Origin: Pseudomonas parafulva NBRC 16636 = DSM 17004 | Lineage (GTDB): Bacteria; Pseudomonadota; Gammaproteobacteria; Pseudomonadales; Pseudomonadaceae | Direction of reading: 5' to 3' | Length of the DNA: 36,075 nt | NCBI RefSeq assembly: GCF_000730645.1 | Contig: NZ_BBIU01000015.1 | Coordinates: 1-36,075, forward strand | Part shown: positions 15,270 to 22,265 of the stretch, piece by piece | Numbering within the stretch: position 1 is the stretch's first letter | How the letters are laid out: every line of letters starts with the position of its first letter | Translations under genes and position numbers: made by a program | Notes under the pieces: model-generated | Databases searched by the model: none | The model's input: the letters and a program-made list of their open reading frames with translations, nothing else | Told to the model about the DNA's origin: nothing

Positions 15270-15692
15270 ATGAGCCAAGCACGCAAACAGGTGACACTTG
15301 CAAATTTAAGCGAGTTTGCGCGCCTCATGCCCAAGGGCCTGCCCCACGACGAGGTGATAGCGGCCATGAGCAGCCTGTCACTGAAGTGCTCGCTGAACTA
15401 CGAGTTGAGCAAGACGTTTCTGGTTGATGGCTGGATCGTGGAATACCGCCACCTGCGCACGGCTGCGCAGCTTGCGCCGGTCAATGACCTGCTGCTGTTT
15501 ACGACGTCGGGTGGGTTGCAGATCAAACGGGCTGATGGCACGCAACAGCTGCTTGAAAGCGGCGATCAGGTGGTGTTGCCGGCGGACAGCGAGGCTACCG
15601 TTTACCCGGTGGGCAGGGATGACAAGGTGAGTTTTATTGCCTTGTCGATGGAGCTTGATCTGGGCCAGGTGTTGCAGGAGATTGTGGATTAG
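15270..15692 (+). CDS. Small cupin-like protein of unknown function
   Basis: A 140-residue soluble protein. The C-terminal half (NDLLLFTTSGGLQIKRADGT...LLESGDQVVLPADSEATVYPVG) has the rhythm of a cupin beta-barrel: strand, turn, GDxxxxP. The metal-binding His residues of catalytic cupins are missing, so a ligand-binding or regulatory role is likelier than catalysis. The ATG at 15270 has AAGGAAA 5 nt upstream. It is the last gene of the dioxygenase/acetyltransferase/AzlCD operon in the same orientation, 61 nt after azlD. I do not recognise a named family. Confidence 0.65.
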   Translation: MSQARKQVTLANLSEFARLMPKGLPHDEVIAAMSSLSLKCSLNYELSKTFLVDGWIVEYRHLRTAAQLAPVNDLLLFTTSGGLQIKRADGTQQLLESGDQVVLPADSEATVYPVGRDDKVSFIALSMELDLGQVLQEIVD

Positions 15693-15837
15693 CCGGCTAT
15701 GCGGCACGTCCAGCGGCGGTGCAGGAACTGGTCGATTCGGCACTGATGCAACTGCAGATGCGGTCGCCGATAACCGCCGAACCACACAGCTTGCACTAGC
15801 AGATCTGGCCCCATCGCAGGCACACCCCGCGCCCCCT

Positions 15838-15918
15838 GTGGGAGCGGGTTTACCCGCGAAGGCGCCAGCAGAGCCAGCGCAAATTCCAGGGAAATACCAC
15901 AATGCCAACCGACGCCCC
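15838..15918 (+). repeat. REP unit with extended flank, left copy of an 80-bp direct repeat
   Basis: A REP core (GTGGGAGCGGGTTTACCCGCG) continues into GCCAGCAGAG, AAATTCCAG, AAATACC and ATGCCAACCGACGCCCC. The copy at 20352-20431 matches along the whole length with roughly ten differences including one indel. The extended part covers the upstream region and first codons of a DUF3077-like gene, so both copies descend from the same gene-plus-REP unit. Confidence 0.85.
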
Positions 15919-15964
15919 AAAAGCCCCCACCACCGTCGGCAAGACCTGCTTCTACCTTGGGTGA
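15902..15964 (+). pseudogene. DUF3077-like gene remnant, 5' part
   Basis: The frame begins MPTDAPKAPTTVGKT, followed by CFYLG and an early stop. This N terminus is recalled from small (about 90-residue) DUF3077 proteins of P. putida, where the frame would continue with GDD. Skipping one base continues an open frame (GDASGGY...LEEKLAHASSLG) to about 16074, with HAS-like similarity to the family's central DAL.HAS motif. It therefore looks like a frameshifted, diverged remnant. With the hairpins that follow it occupies most of the 420 bp between the cupin-like gene and the next operon. Confidence 0.5.
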
Positions 15965-15996
15965 TGCCTCTGGGGGTTACATCATCCAGAGGCATC
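15963..15996. terminator. Hairpin downstream of the dioxygenase operon
   Basis: A perfect 11-bp inverted repeat (GATGCCTCTGG against CCAGAGGCATC) with a 12-nt loop. It lies 270 nt beyond the last gene of the + operon, with no T-run on either strand. It might terminate that operon or be a by-product of the decayed DUF3077 segment. Confidence 0.35.
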
Positions 15997-16048
15997 ATTC
16001 ATCGCAATCCGCCGCGAGCAGACGAAATAGCGGGCTCGAAGAGAAACT

Positions 16049-16103
16049 TGCTCATGCGAGCAGTCTCGGGCAGTAGAAATGCCCGAGACTGTTTCCATGA
16101 GCA
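16049..16103 (-). terminator. Long two-tier hairpin after the envelope operon
   Basis: The inner 12-bp perfect stem is CAGTCTCGGGCA against TGCCCGAGACTG with loop GTAGAAA. The outer 8-bp stem is TGCTCATG against CATGAGCA. It lies 9 nt after the stop of the last gene of the minus-strand operon; AAGTTTCTCTT follows on that strand as a weak U-tract. Confidence 0.65.
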
Positions 16104-16112
16104 GCTGATCGG

Positions 16113-17321
16113 TTAGTTGGTTTCCAGTTGATAGGCCTTGCTGACAAACAGTGCGGCAAACAGGCTTTTGCCTTCCTTGAAGGTGTACTGTTCTTCGAAC
16201 TTGCCATCTGCAACCAGCTTTTGCGCGATGGCGCATTCCGAGTCGCTGTGGTCCTTGCCCTTGGCACCAAAGTCACTGCTCCACATCGACAGCCCCACCT
16301 CATCACAGAACGCCGCGAACTTGGCCTTGGGCACCTGTTGCAGATAACTGTCGTAAGCTGCCTTCAGCGGTTCGAAGCCGCTGTAGGTGAGTGAGTAGTT
16401 CTGCACCTTCGCCTTGCGGGCAAAACCGCTGACCGCTTCGGCCAACACGGCCTGGCCACCGTAGGGGCTCAACGCCCCGACCAGCATCGCACTGAGCGCC
16501 CCTTTGAGCTGAGTTTCAACGTCGTCCAGCTCTGGCAGCGACTGGAACTCAGCTTTGCGCACGATCTCACCCACCTTGGAACCGTCATTGCGGTGGGTGA
16601 CCACCAACTCCATGGAGCCCTCGCCATCACTGGAGCGTTTGAGGGTGAAATCGACGTCGACCGTGGTACCAAACTCACCGGTGCTGCTGACCAGAAACGC
16701 ACCGGTCACCGGTTGGCGCACGGCCATGTTGGTACCCCAGGCAAAGTTCGACTGGGTGGCCCGGCCGTTGGCGGCAAGCTCGGCGCGCGGCTGGATTTCG
16801 TCGCTCACATCAGCCACCAGTACAACTTCGGCACCCTTGGTGGCAACGAAGGGGTTGGCCATCTGCATGCCCAGCAACTGGATGTGAATGCTGCCATCCT
16901 TGTTGTCGCCATCATGGGCCAGTTTCAGCGCATCGGCCTTCAGGTACGCCCCGGCACCCTCGCGGCTGGCACTGAGCTGATATTTCGTCCAGCCTGCCAG
17001 GCCTTCACCGGCCGACACACCCTGAACCGACTCCATCATGCCGGCGAGGCCCCGCATGAACTGCTGGGTGCCGTTGGTTTGCGCTGCCGCCACGCGGATC
17101 TCGGGGTCGGCCACTGTCAGGTTGCCGGAGAACGCCGAGTAAGACACCTCCCCTTCCGACAACACATCTTCGAGGAAATAACGCTCCTTGAAATCGTCGT
17201 AGTAAGCCAGGGCGGCCTTCTTGCCCGAGTTGGCCATCAGCGCATAACCACCGCCGAGCACCAGTACCGCAGCGGCCACACCGCCTATCAGCAGTTGCTT
17301 GTGGTTCATCTGTTTGATCAT
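16113..17321 (-). CDS. Membrane-anchored envelope protein of unknown function
   Basis: A 402-residue protein with an N-terminal hydrophobic anchor or signal (LLIGGVAAAVLVLGGGYALMA, about residues 10-30); the rest is polar and should lie in the periplasm. The layout of an N-terminal anchor plus long beta-rich domains describing a short lineage of repeats (YFLEDVLSEGEVSYSAFSGNLTVADPEIRV) recalls DUF945/YdgA or AsmA-like proteins, but I see no firm family match. GAGG 8 nt before the ATG supports the start. It is the third and last gene of the operon, 10 nt after the 616-residue protein, and ends just before a long hairpin. Confidence 0.7.
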   Translation of the reverse strand: MIKQMNHKQLLIGGVAAAVLVLGGGYALMANSGKKAALAYYDDFKERYFLEDVLSEGEVSYSAFSGNLTVADPEIRVAAAQTNGTQQFMRGLAGMMESVQGVSAGEGLAGWTKYQLSASREGAGAYLKADALKLAHDGDNKDGSIHIQLLGMQMANPFVATKGAEVVLVADVSDEIQPRAELAANGRATQSNFAWGTNMAVRQPVTGAFLVSSTGEFGTTVDVDFTLKRSSDGEGSMELVVTHRNDGSKVGEIVRKAEFQSLPELDDVETQLKGALSAMLVGALSPYGGQAVLAEAVSGFARKAKVQNYSLTYSGFEPLKAAYDSYLQQVPKAKFAAFCDEVGLSMWSSDFGAKGKDHSDSECAIAQKLVADGKFEEQYTFKEGKSLFAALFVSKAYQLETN

Positions 17322-17331
17322 GGTGTTTCCC

Positions 17332-19182
17332 TCACTGGACCATGGCGGAAGCGTTGTTCCAGTCGTTCACGTACTTTTGGGAGACCTCTGGGGTCCAGCT
17401 GAAATCGATGCCGGCGTTGGGGAACTCCTTGGCCAGCACGGCGCCGAACGACACCCTGTCTGCGCAGCGGTCCTGCTTGCAAGCCTCAGGCTCGCCCACG
17501 CTGTAGGCCCGGTAGGTAGGGATCGCGCGGCCGTCATCCAGCGGGTAGTACGGCGTAGCGTTGGCTACCTGTGCCACGTACCAGCCCTCGCTGTACTCCT
17601 CTTCAGCCACCAGGCGGCCCTTGCTGGGGAAGTCCAGGGTATAGAAGTCACCCTTCTTGCCGGTGACGTGCACCATCATTGGCGTCACCCGGGCCGAACT
17701 CGACGGGTTTTGCTGGGCCAATGGCGATGCAAAGCGCACCGTGATACCGGCCATCTGCGCCAGGGCTTCGGTTTCGCGGCCCTTGAATTCGAGCATGCCG
17801 TCCTGCAACTGCTGGTAGCGCTCCAGCACACGGGTGTGCACACGGGCGAGTTCCTGCTGGCGCTGGCGCTGCTCACGCACACGCTGCTGCTCGCGCTGCA
17901 CCGCCCAGTTGGTGCCGTCGCGTACATCGAAGAACAGCCCCTGGCGGTTGATGCCGATACGGTTGCGGGTGATTTTCTGCGCATCGTTACCCCACATCCT
18001 GTTGGTAACCGCCGACACGTCTTTGACGATCAACAGGTCGGCCACGTCCGTGGTGGTCGGCGACAGTGTCTTCACCAGGTCGAAAATCGCCAGCGCGGTT
18101 TCTTTGTACTTGGCCGCATCCAGGGCGAACGATTCGTCCGGGGTGACCGCCACGTAGTAGGGTTCGCTACCGAAAGGGCGCAGCACACCATAGCTACTGC
18201 GGGTGAAGGCCAGGTACACCTTCATCTGCCGGTCGGGAATTTCGCCAAGCAGAAACACAGCCTGGTCGGCATCGGCTGCAAGATAGGAAACGGCCTTGTT
18301 CTTGACCGCAGGCTCCAGGGCTTTGGTAAAGATCAAACCGCTCGGGTGGACGTACACGCGGTTCCAGTTATCGCCACGGTAGGTGCCCACCGCTTTCCAG
18401 CTGATCTTCTCGAAGCTGCCCTCACCAAAACCGGATGCAGGGCATGGCATGGCTGGCGTGGTGCCAAACGACAAGGTATCGCCATCGCTGATGATCGACG
18501 TGCTGAGCACCCACTTGCACCCGCCGCCGTCGGTGACCTGCATCAGTTTGGGGTTTTCCAGGACCACGGACCGGCCAAAGTCCGATACGGGGGCCGCAGC
18601 GACGGCGGTAGCCGGCGGCGCGACAGGTGGAGCGGCCGGGGCTGGCGCGGGGGCCTCGGCCGCCGGGGCCGTGACTGGCGAGGCAGCAACGGAAGGGGCC
18701 GGGGCAGGTTCTACCTTGGCCGGTGGTACCTCGACAGGGGCGGGCTCACCCGCAGACGCGGCGGCGGGAGCAGCAGGAGCAGTGGCAGCGACGGGTGCTT
18801 CGGGCTGAGCAGGTGGTGCTGGTTCGGCTGGGGCGGCAGGTGCCTTGGCCAAGGTCACCAGGCCGAGGTTGCTGGCCGTGCCGGAGCCGCTGGCGTAGAG
18901 CCCGCCTTTGGCATCAACGGCCTTCCAGTTTACCTTGGCTGTCGGGCAGTCCTTGGCGAACACGAACGGCAGCTTGGTCAACAGGCCTGAGAGCATGTCC
19001 TGGTTGTCCCAGGCCGGGCGGCTGATGGTCATCTGGACCTCAGGTTTGCACCAGTTCGCCGCATCCCCGGGCACTTCGACCTTGATGTTGTCCTTTTTAG
19101 AGAATGCCAGCTCATGGGCGAATGCCTGTGGTGCCAAACCACAAGCGCCGATCACAGCCAGCGCAAGCGCGTGCTTTTTCAT
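17332..19182 (-). CDS. Secreted protein with Pro/Ala-rich linker and coiled coil, function unknown
   Basis: A 616-residue protein with a clear Sec signal peptide (MKKHALALAVIGACGLAPQAFA). A first module of about 80 residues carries two Cys and ends NWKAVDAKGGLY. A Pro/Ala-rich linker covers about residues 113-200. A second module again has two Cys and the related SWKAVGTYRGDNW, so the two may be diverged copies. A large uncharacterised region follows, then a charged coiled coil (QREQQRVREQRQRQQELARV, about 415-445), then a C-terminal domain with a Cys pair (EACKQDRC). The linker suggests that the protein spans or tethers across the periplasm. It starts 8 nt after the SH3 lipoprotein gene. No known family was recognised. 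Confidence 0.72.
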   Translation of the reverse strand: MKKHALALAVIGACGLAPQAFAHELAFSKKDNIKVEVPGDAANWCKPEVQMTISRPAWDNQDMLSGLLTKLPFVFAKDCPTAKVNWKAVDAKGGLYASGSGTASNLGLVTLAKAPAAPAEPAPPAQPEAPVAATAPAAPAAASAGEPAPVEVPPAKVEPAPAPSVAASPVTAPAAEAPAPAPAAPPVAPPATAVAAAPVSDFGRSVVLENPKLMQVTDGGGCKWVLSTSIISDGDTLSFGTTPAMPCPASGFGEGSFEKISWKAVGTYRGDNWNRVYVHPSGLIFTKALEPAVKNKAVSYLAADADQAVFLLGEIPDRQMKVYLAFTRSSYGVLRPFGSEPYYVAVTPDESFALDAAKYKETALAIFDLVKTLSPTTTDVADLLIVKDVSAVTNRMWGNDAQKITRNRIGINRQGLFFDVRDGTNWAVQREQQRVREQRQRQQELARVHTRVLERYQQLQDGMLEFKGRETEALAQMAGITVRFASPLAQQNPSSSARVTPMMVHVTGKKGDFYTLDFPSKGRLVAEEEYSEGWYVAQVANATPYYPLDDGRAIPTYRAYSVGEPEACKQDRCADRVSFGAVLAKEFPNAGIDFSWTPEVSQKYVNDWNNASAMVQ

Positions 19183-19190
19183 GAAATTCC

Positions 19191-20051
19191 TCAGATCAGT
19201 TCCCAGGTGCCGTTGGCTTGTTTGCAGAAGGTGCTCTGCTCTTGCTCGGTCTGGCCGCTTTGCGATTTCAGGCTGACGGTAACCGGGCGGCAGGCCGCTT
19301 CGGCGGCCACCGTCTGAGTGGGCAGCGATTGCAGCGAATCCAGGTCAAAGCCCTGGGTTTCCTTGCTGGCGGCAACGTCCAGCTCATCCAAGTTGACCGC
19401 TGGAGTTACCCGCTTGGCCACGGCCTGGGCCTTGGGCTCCACATAGTTCTTGTGCACGTAACCCACGGTCACACCCTTGCGTCCGACAAGGATCCAGTCC
19501 CCGGTGGAGCCCACTGCGGTGAATTCGGTGTGGTTCTTCAGGCTGCCCACCTTCTCCCCGGCCGGGTTGGGGGCCGCACGCACGTTCAGGTTGTCGCTGA
19601 CAGTCACGTAGGGTTCGTTGATCAGCTTCATCGACGGTACGGCCTGAATCTTCGGCGCGCGCTTGACCTCAACCTGCTTGGTCTTGGTGTATTCCTTGCC
19701 CGGCACGATCTGAGCGGTGGCGCCGGAATGGTCGGACTTCCAGGTTACGGGCTGGGCACTGGCCGTGGCCTGCTGCTGGCTCAACACCTCTTGGGTGCGC
19801 AGGGCCAAGGCCTGCTGGTCCTTCTCGTCGAGCATGTTGCCGATGCGGTTGCCCACGTATGCGCCGATACCGCCTGCGATCAGCGCAGCGGCCAGCTTGC
19901 CGTTGCCACTGCCCATGGTGGAACCGATGGCCACACCGGCCAGGCCACCGATAACGGTGCCCGCTTGCTCTTTGCTGATGCCAAGCTGTGCGCAGGACGT
20001 GGTACAGGCGATGGCCACGGCCAGAAGGGAGGCGACGAATGTGTTACGCAA
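19191..20051 (-). CDS. Glycine-zipper/SH3-domain envelope protein, probable lipoprotein
   Basis: 286 residues from a TTG start at 20051, chosen because GGAG lies 8 nt upstream and it yields a compact signal peptide (MRNTFVASLLAVAIACTTSC); a GTG at 20078 would add nine polar residues and lacks a site. The lipobox is imperfect (AIAC or TTSC). A glycine zipper (GTVIGGLAGVAIGSTMG...GGIGAYVGNRIGNML, about 31-74) resembles the 17-kDa antigen/OmpA-like 2TM zipper. A bacterial SH3 domain follows (VSDNLNVRAAPN...GYVHKNYVEP, about 150-207). The C-terminal end has two Cys (ACRPVTVSLK...STFCKQANGTWEL). It is the first gene of the three-gene operon. It probably sits in the outer membrane and contacts peptidoglycan or a partner; the role is unknown. 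Confidence 0.75.
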   Translation of the reverse strand: MRNTFVASLLAVAIACTTSCAQLGISKEQAGTVIGGLAGVAIGSTMGSGNGKLAAALIAGGIGAYVGNRIGNMLDEKDQQALALRTQEVLSQQQATASAQPVTWKSDHSGATAQIVPGKEYTKTKQVEVKRAPKIQAVPSMKLINEPYVTVSDNLNVRAAPNPAGEKVGSLKNHTEFTAVGSTGDWILVGRKGVTVGYVHKNYVEPKAQAVAKRVTPAVNLDELDVAASKETQGFDLDSLQSLPTQTVAAEAACRPVTVSLKSQSGQTEQEQSTFCKQANGTWELI

Positions 20052-20264
20052 GGGAAAAACTCCATTTTCTGTGCGCACAGCGACGTACCGCAGCCAGGCA
20101 CTGGCAGCAGCATGCGACGTTATGCGGGGATCTTAGAGGGGCGGCGTAGAGCCGGACCGGTAAGGCGCGAGGCATCCAACGAATCCATGTCAGAACAGGG
20201 TCACCACCCGGCGCACGTACTCATTACGGCGTTTGATCTGGGCGTGAGAGGGTCTAGAAGGCGC

Positions 20265-20295
20265 ATTGTAGCGCGAGGTGCAGTGGGGAGTTCAA
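20265..20295 (-). promoter_or_regulatory. Possible sigma-70 promoter of the envelope operon
   Basis: On the minus strand TTGAAC (20295-20290) and TACAAT (20270-20265) are separated by 19 bp, longer than the optimal 17. It would give a leader of about 210 nt before the SH3-protein start. No better promoter was seen in the 530-bp gap between that gene and the tRNA. Confidence 0.3.
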
Positions 20296-20351
20296 GACAA
20301 AATGTTGCTGGGGACGGTTTACCCCGCACCACCGGCACTCCCCCGCACCCA

Positions 20352-20431
20352 GTGGGAGCGGGTTTACCCGCGAAGAGGCCAGCAGAGACATCCTAAATTC
20401 CAGAGAAATACCAAATGCCAACCGACGCCCC
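20352..20431 (+). repeat. REP unit with extended flank, right copy of an 80-bp direct repeat
   Basis: The second copy of the sequence at 15838-15918, in the same orientation. It runs from the REP core through AAATTCCAGAGAAATACC to the ATGCCAACCGACGCCCC start of a DUF3077-like gene. The two copies bracket the three-gene envelope operon. Confidence 0.85.
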
Positions 20432-20530
20432 GAGGAAGGTAACCAAAAGTTGATCTGGGCCTCGCACTCACTCAGCGCCATGGCCAAGGCGCTGCTGGAT
20501 GATGCTGAGCTGGGGATGATGAAAAAGTAG
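20415..20530 (+). pseudogene. DUF3077-like gene remnant, 5' end fused to 3' end
   Basis: ATGCCAACCGACGCCCC opens as MPTDAPRK and hits a stop after 12 codons. Shifted by one base, the following sequence reads EEGNQKLIWASHSLSAMAK, then ALLDDAELGMMKK and a stop, which resembles the C terminus of DUF3077 proteins (WASHYLSAMAKAL). The middle of the gene, roughly 50 codons, is missing. An internal deletion with frameshift is the simplest reading. Confidence 0.6.
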
Positions 20531-20539
20531 CCAAAAACG

Positions 20540-20574
20540 AAAAAGCCCCTGAAAGCTTTCGCTAATAGGGGCTT
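20540..20574 (-). terminator. Terminator of the tRNA-Ser transcript
   Basis: On the minus strand the stem AAGCCCCT/AGGGGCTT (20574-20567 and 20550-20543) with a loop of about 16 nt is followed by TTTTTCGTTTTTGG. It lies 10 nt after the CCA end of the tRNA. Confidence 0.85.
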
Positions 20575-20583
20575 CATCTTGTA

Positions 20584-20673
20584 TGGCGGAGAGATAGGGA
20601 TTTGAACCCTAGGTACTGTTGCCAGTACAACGGATTTCGAATCCGTCCCGTTCGACCACTCCGGCATCTCTCC
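20584..20673 (-). tRNA. tRNA-Ser (anticodon CGA)
   Basis: A 90-nt gene with encoded CCA. The acceptor stem is GGAGAGA/TCTCTCC, with a long variable arm typical of class II serine tRNAs (TGTACTGGCAACAGTACC) and a T-loop GGTTCAAATCC. The anticodon stem ACGGA/TCCGT holds the loop TTCGAAA, giving CGA, which reads the UCG codon. Confidence 0.95.
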
Positions 20674-20683
20674 AATGCCGCGC

Positions 20684-20711
20684 ATCATACCAGCGAATTT
20701 TGAAAACGCAA
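20684..20711 (-). promoter_or_regulatory. Promoter of tRNA-Ser
   Basis: On the minus strand TTGCGT (-35, 20711-20706) and TATGAT (-10, 20689-20684) are separated by 16 bp, with a GC-rich discriminator (GCGCGGC) as in stringently controlled stable-RNA promoters. The -10 ends 10 nt before the tRNA 5' end. Confidence 0.7.
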
Positions 20712-20765
20712 ACCTTTATTTTCTAAAAAACCACGTGGTATCAGGTGCTTGCGTGAACTGGCGCG

Positions 20766-21476
20766 TTACAGCGGCACGCCCAGGCGCTTGGCCACTTCTT
20801 CATACGCTTCGATCACATCGCCCAGGCCCTGACGGAAGCGGTCCTTGTCCATCTTCTTGCGGGTTTCCTTGTCCCACAGGCGGCAGCCATCGGGGCTGAA
20901 CTCGTCGCCCAGCACGATCTGACCGTGGAATACGCCGAATTCCAGTTTGAAGTCGACCAGCAGCAGGCCGGCGTCATCAAACAGCTTGCTCAGCACTTCG
21001 TTGACCTTGAGCGACAGCTTTTTCATTTCGACCAGCTGCTCGGCGGTGCCCCAGCCGAAAGCGACAACGTGGGATTCGTTGATGAAGGGGTCGCCCTTCT
21101 CGTCGTTTTTCAGGAACAGCTCGAAGGTGGACGGCTCCAGCTTGATGCCCTCCTCCACGCCCAGGCGCTTGACCAGGCTGCCGGCAGCATAGTTACGCAC
21201 TACGCATTCCACAGGGATCATGTCCAGCTTCTTCACCAGGCACTCGTTGTCGCCCAGCAGCTTGTCGAACTGGGTCGGCACGCCGGCTTCTTCCAGTTTC
21301 TGCATGATGAAAGCGTTGAACTTGTTGTTCACCATGCCTTTGCGGTCGAGCTGCTCGATGCGCTTGCCGTCGAACGCCGACGTGTCGTTGCGGAACAGCA
21401 GGATCAAGCGGTCGGCGTCGTCGGTCTTGTAAACCGATTTGGCCTTGCCGCGGTAGAGTTCGTCGCGTTTTTCCAT
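20766..21476 (-). CDS. purC: Phosphoribosylaminoimidazole-succinocarboxamide synthase
   Basis: A 236-residue cytoplasmic ATP-grasp-like enzyme of purine synthesis that joins CAIR and aspartate to give SAICAR. Signatures are YRGKAKSVY near the N terminus, [25 protein letters not shown], and [10 protein letters not shown]...[12 protein letters not shown]. The length is that of the compact bacterial enzyme. It is the last gene of the minus-strand block dapA-bamC-MBL-purC, 30 nt after the MBL gene. In other pseudomonads the same dapA-bamC-purC order is found. Confidence 0.96.
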   Translation of the reverse strand: MEKRDELYRGKAKSVYKTDDADRLILLFRNDTSAFDGKRIEQLDRKGMVNNKFNAFIMQKLEEAGVPTQFDKLLGDNECLVKKLDMIPVECVVRNYAAGSLVKRLGVEEGIKLEPSTFELFLKNDEKGDPFINESHVVAFGWGTAEQLVEMKKLSLKVNEVLSKLFDDAGLLLVDFKLEFGVFHGQIVLGDEFSPDGCRLWDKETRKKMDKDRFRQGLGDVIEAYEEVAKRLGVPL

Positions 21477-21506
21477 GATTGGGCTCCGCTTGCTTGAGGT
21501 GTTGGG

Positions 21507-22265
21507 CTAGGCGATTTCGCGCCAGTCGAGCCCGTGTTCCTGGTTTGCCACCTGGAGCCAGCCAGGGTCGCACCCAAGGGTGTCGACGAAGCACTGGCGG
21601 GCCAGGTGTGGCAGGTTGTTCTTGCTGCTGAGGTGGGCCAGCACCAGGTGCTGCAGGTTGCTCCAGCCCAACTCCTGCACCAGGCTTGCGGCCTGATGAT
21701 TGTTCAAATGCCCTTGCATGCCCCCTACCCGCTGCTTGAGAAAGTACGGGTAATGGCCGCGCGCCAACATGTCACGGCAGTGGTTGGCCTCGATCAGCAA
21801 CGCATCCAGGCCATGGTAACGCTCCAGCAACCGCGCATCGTACGAGCCAAGGTCGGTCAGCATGCCAAACCGGTGCTTGCCATCACTGGCCACGTACTGC
21901 AACGGCTCATAGGCATCATGCTCGACCCGCGCGGCGGTAACCTCGAGGCTACCGATTTGCAGGCTTTGCCCACACGCGAGAAAACCGGCCACCTCCACCG
22001 GTTTGCGCAAACCGCGCAAGGTGCCCTGGCTGAGGTAGACCGGTACATTGTAGCGCCGTGACAGCAGGCCCACCCCATGCACGTGGTCGGCATGTTCGTG
22101 GGTAACCAGCACCGCACTGAGTTGTGCTGCCGAGACCCCGAGCAGCGCCAGGCGCCGCTCGGTTTCACGCAGGGAAAACCCGCAGTCGACCAGGATGAAG
22201 GTGTCACCACTGGCGATCAGCGTGCCGTTCCCTTGGCTGCCGCTTCCGAGTACCGCGAAGCGCAC
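21507..22265 (-). CDS. MBL-fold metallohydrolase (YycJ/WalJ-like)
   Basis: A 252-residue metallo-beta-lactamase-fold hydrolase. The metal motif HxHxDH is at 56-61 (THEHADH), with additional ligands expected at D138 in the LTDLG segment and in the HLSSKN region. SGSQGNGTLI near the N terminus and VDCGFSL are typical of the YycJ/PhnP-like branch; phosphodiesterase or nuclease activity is reported for relatives. It starts at a GTG directly after the bamC TAA (no gap), so it is coupled to bamC. Its substrate here is not known. Confidence 0.88.
   Translation of the reverse strand: MRFAVLGSGSQGNGTLIASGDTFILVDCGFSLRETERRLALLGVSAAQLSAVLVTHEHADHVHGVGLLSRRYNVPVYLSQGTLRGLRKPVEVAGFLACGQSLQIGSLEVTAARVEHDAYEPLQYVASDGKHRFGMLTDLGSYDARLLERYHGLDALLIEANHCRDMLARGHYPYFLKQRVGGMQGHLNNHQAASLVQELGWSNLQHLVLAHLSSKNNLPHLARQCFVDTLGCDPGWLQVANQEHGLDWREIA

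Noticed and set aside
20254..20688. A 144-codon minus-strand frame starting MMRGIGEMPEWSNGTDSKSVV
   Set aside because: Its first part is simply translated tRNA-Ser, and the rest crosses the tRNA terminator and a DUF3077 remnant on the other strand.
20727..20745. ACCACGTGGT followed by T-run on the minus strand as purC terminator
   Set aside because: The palindrome has no loop and cannot form a stable hairpin; a terminator is not supported.
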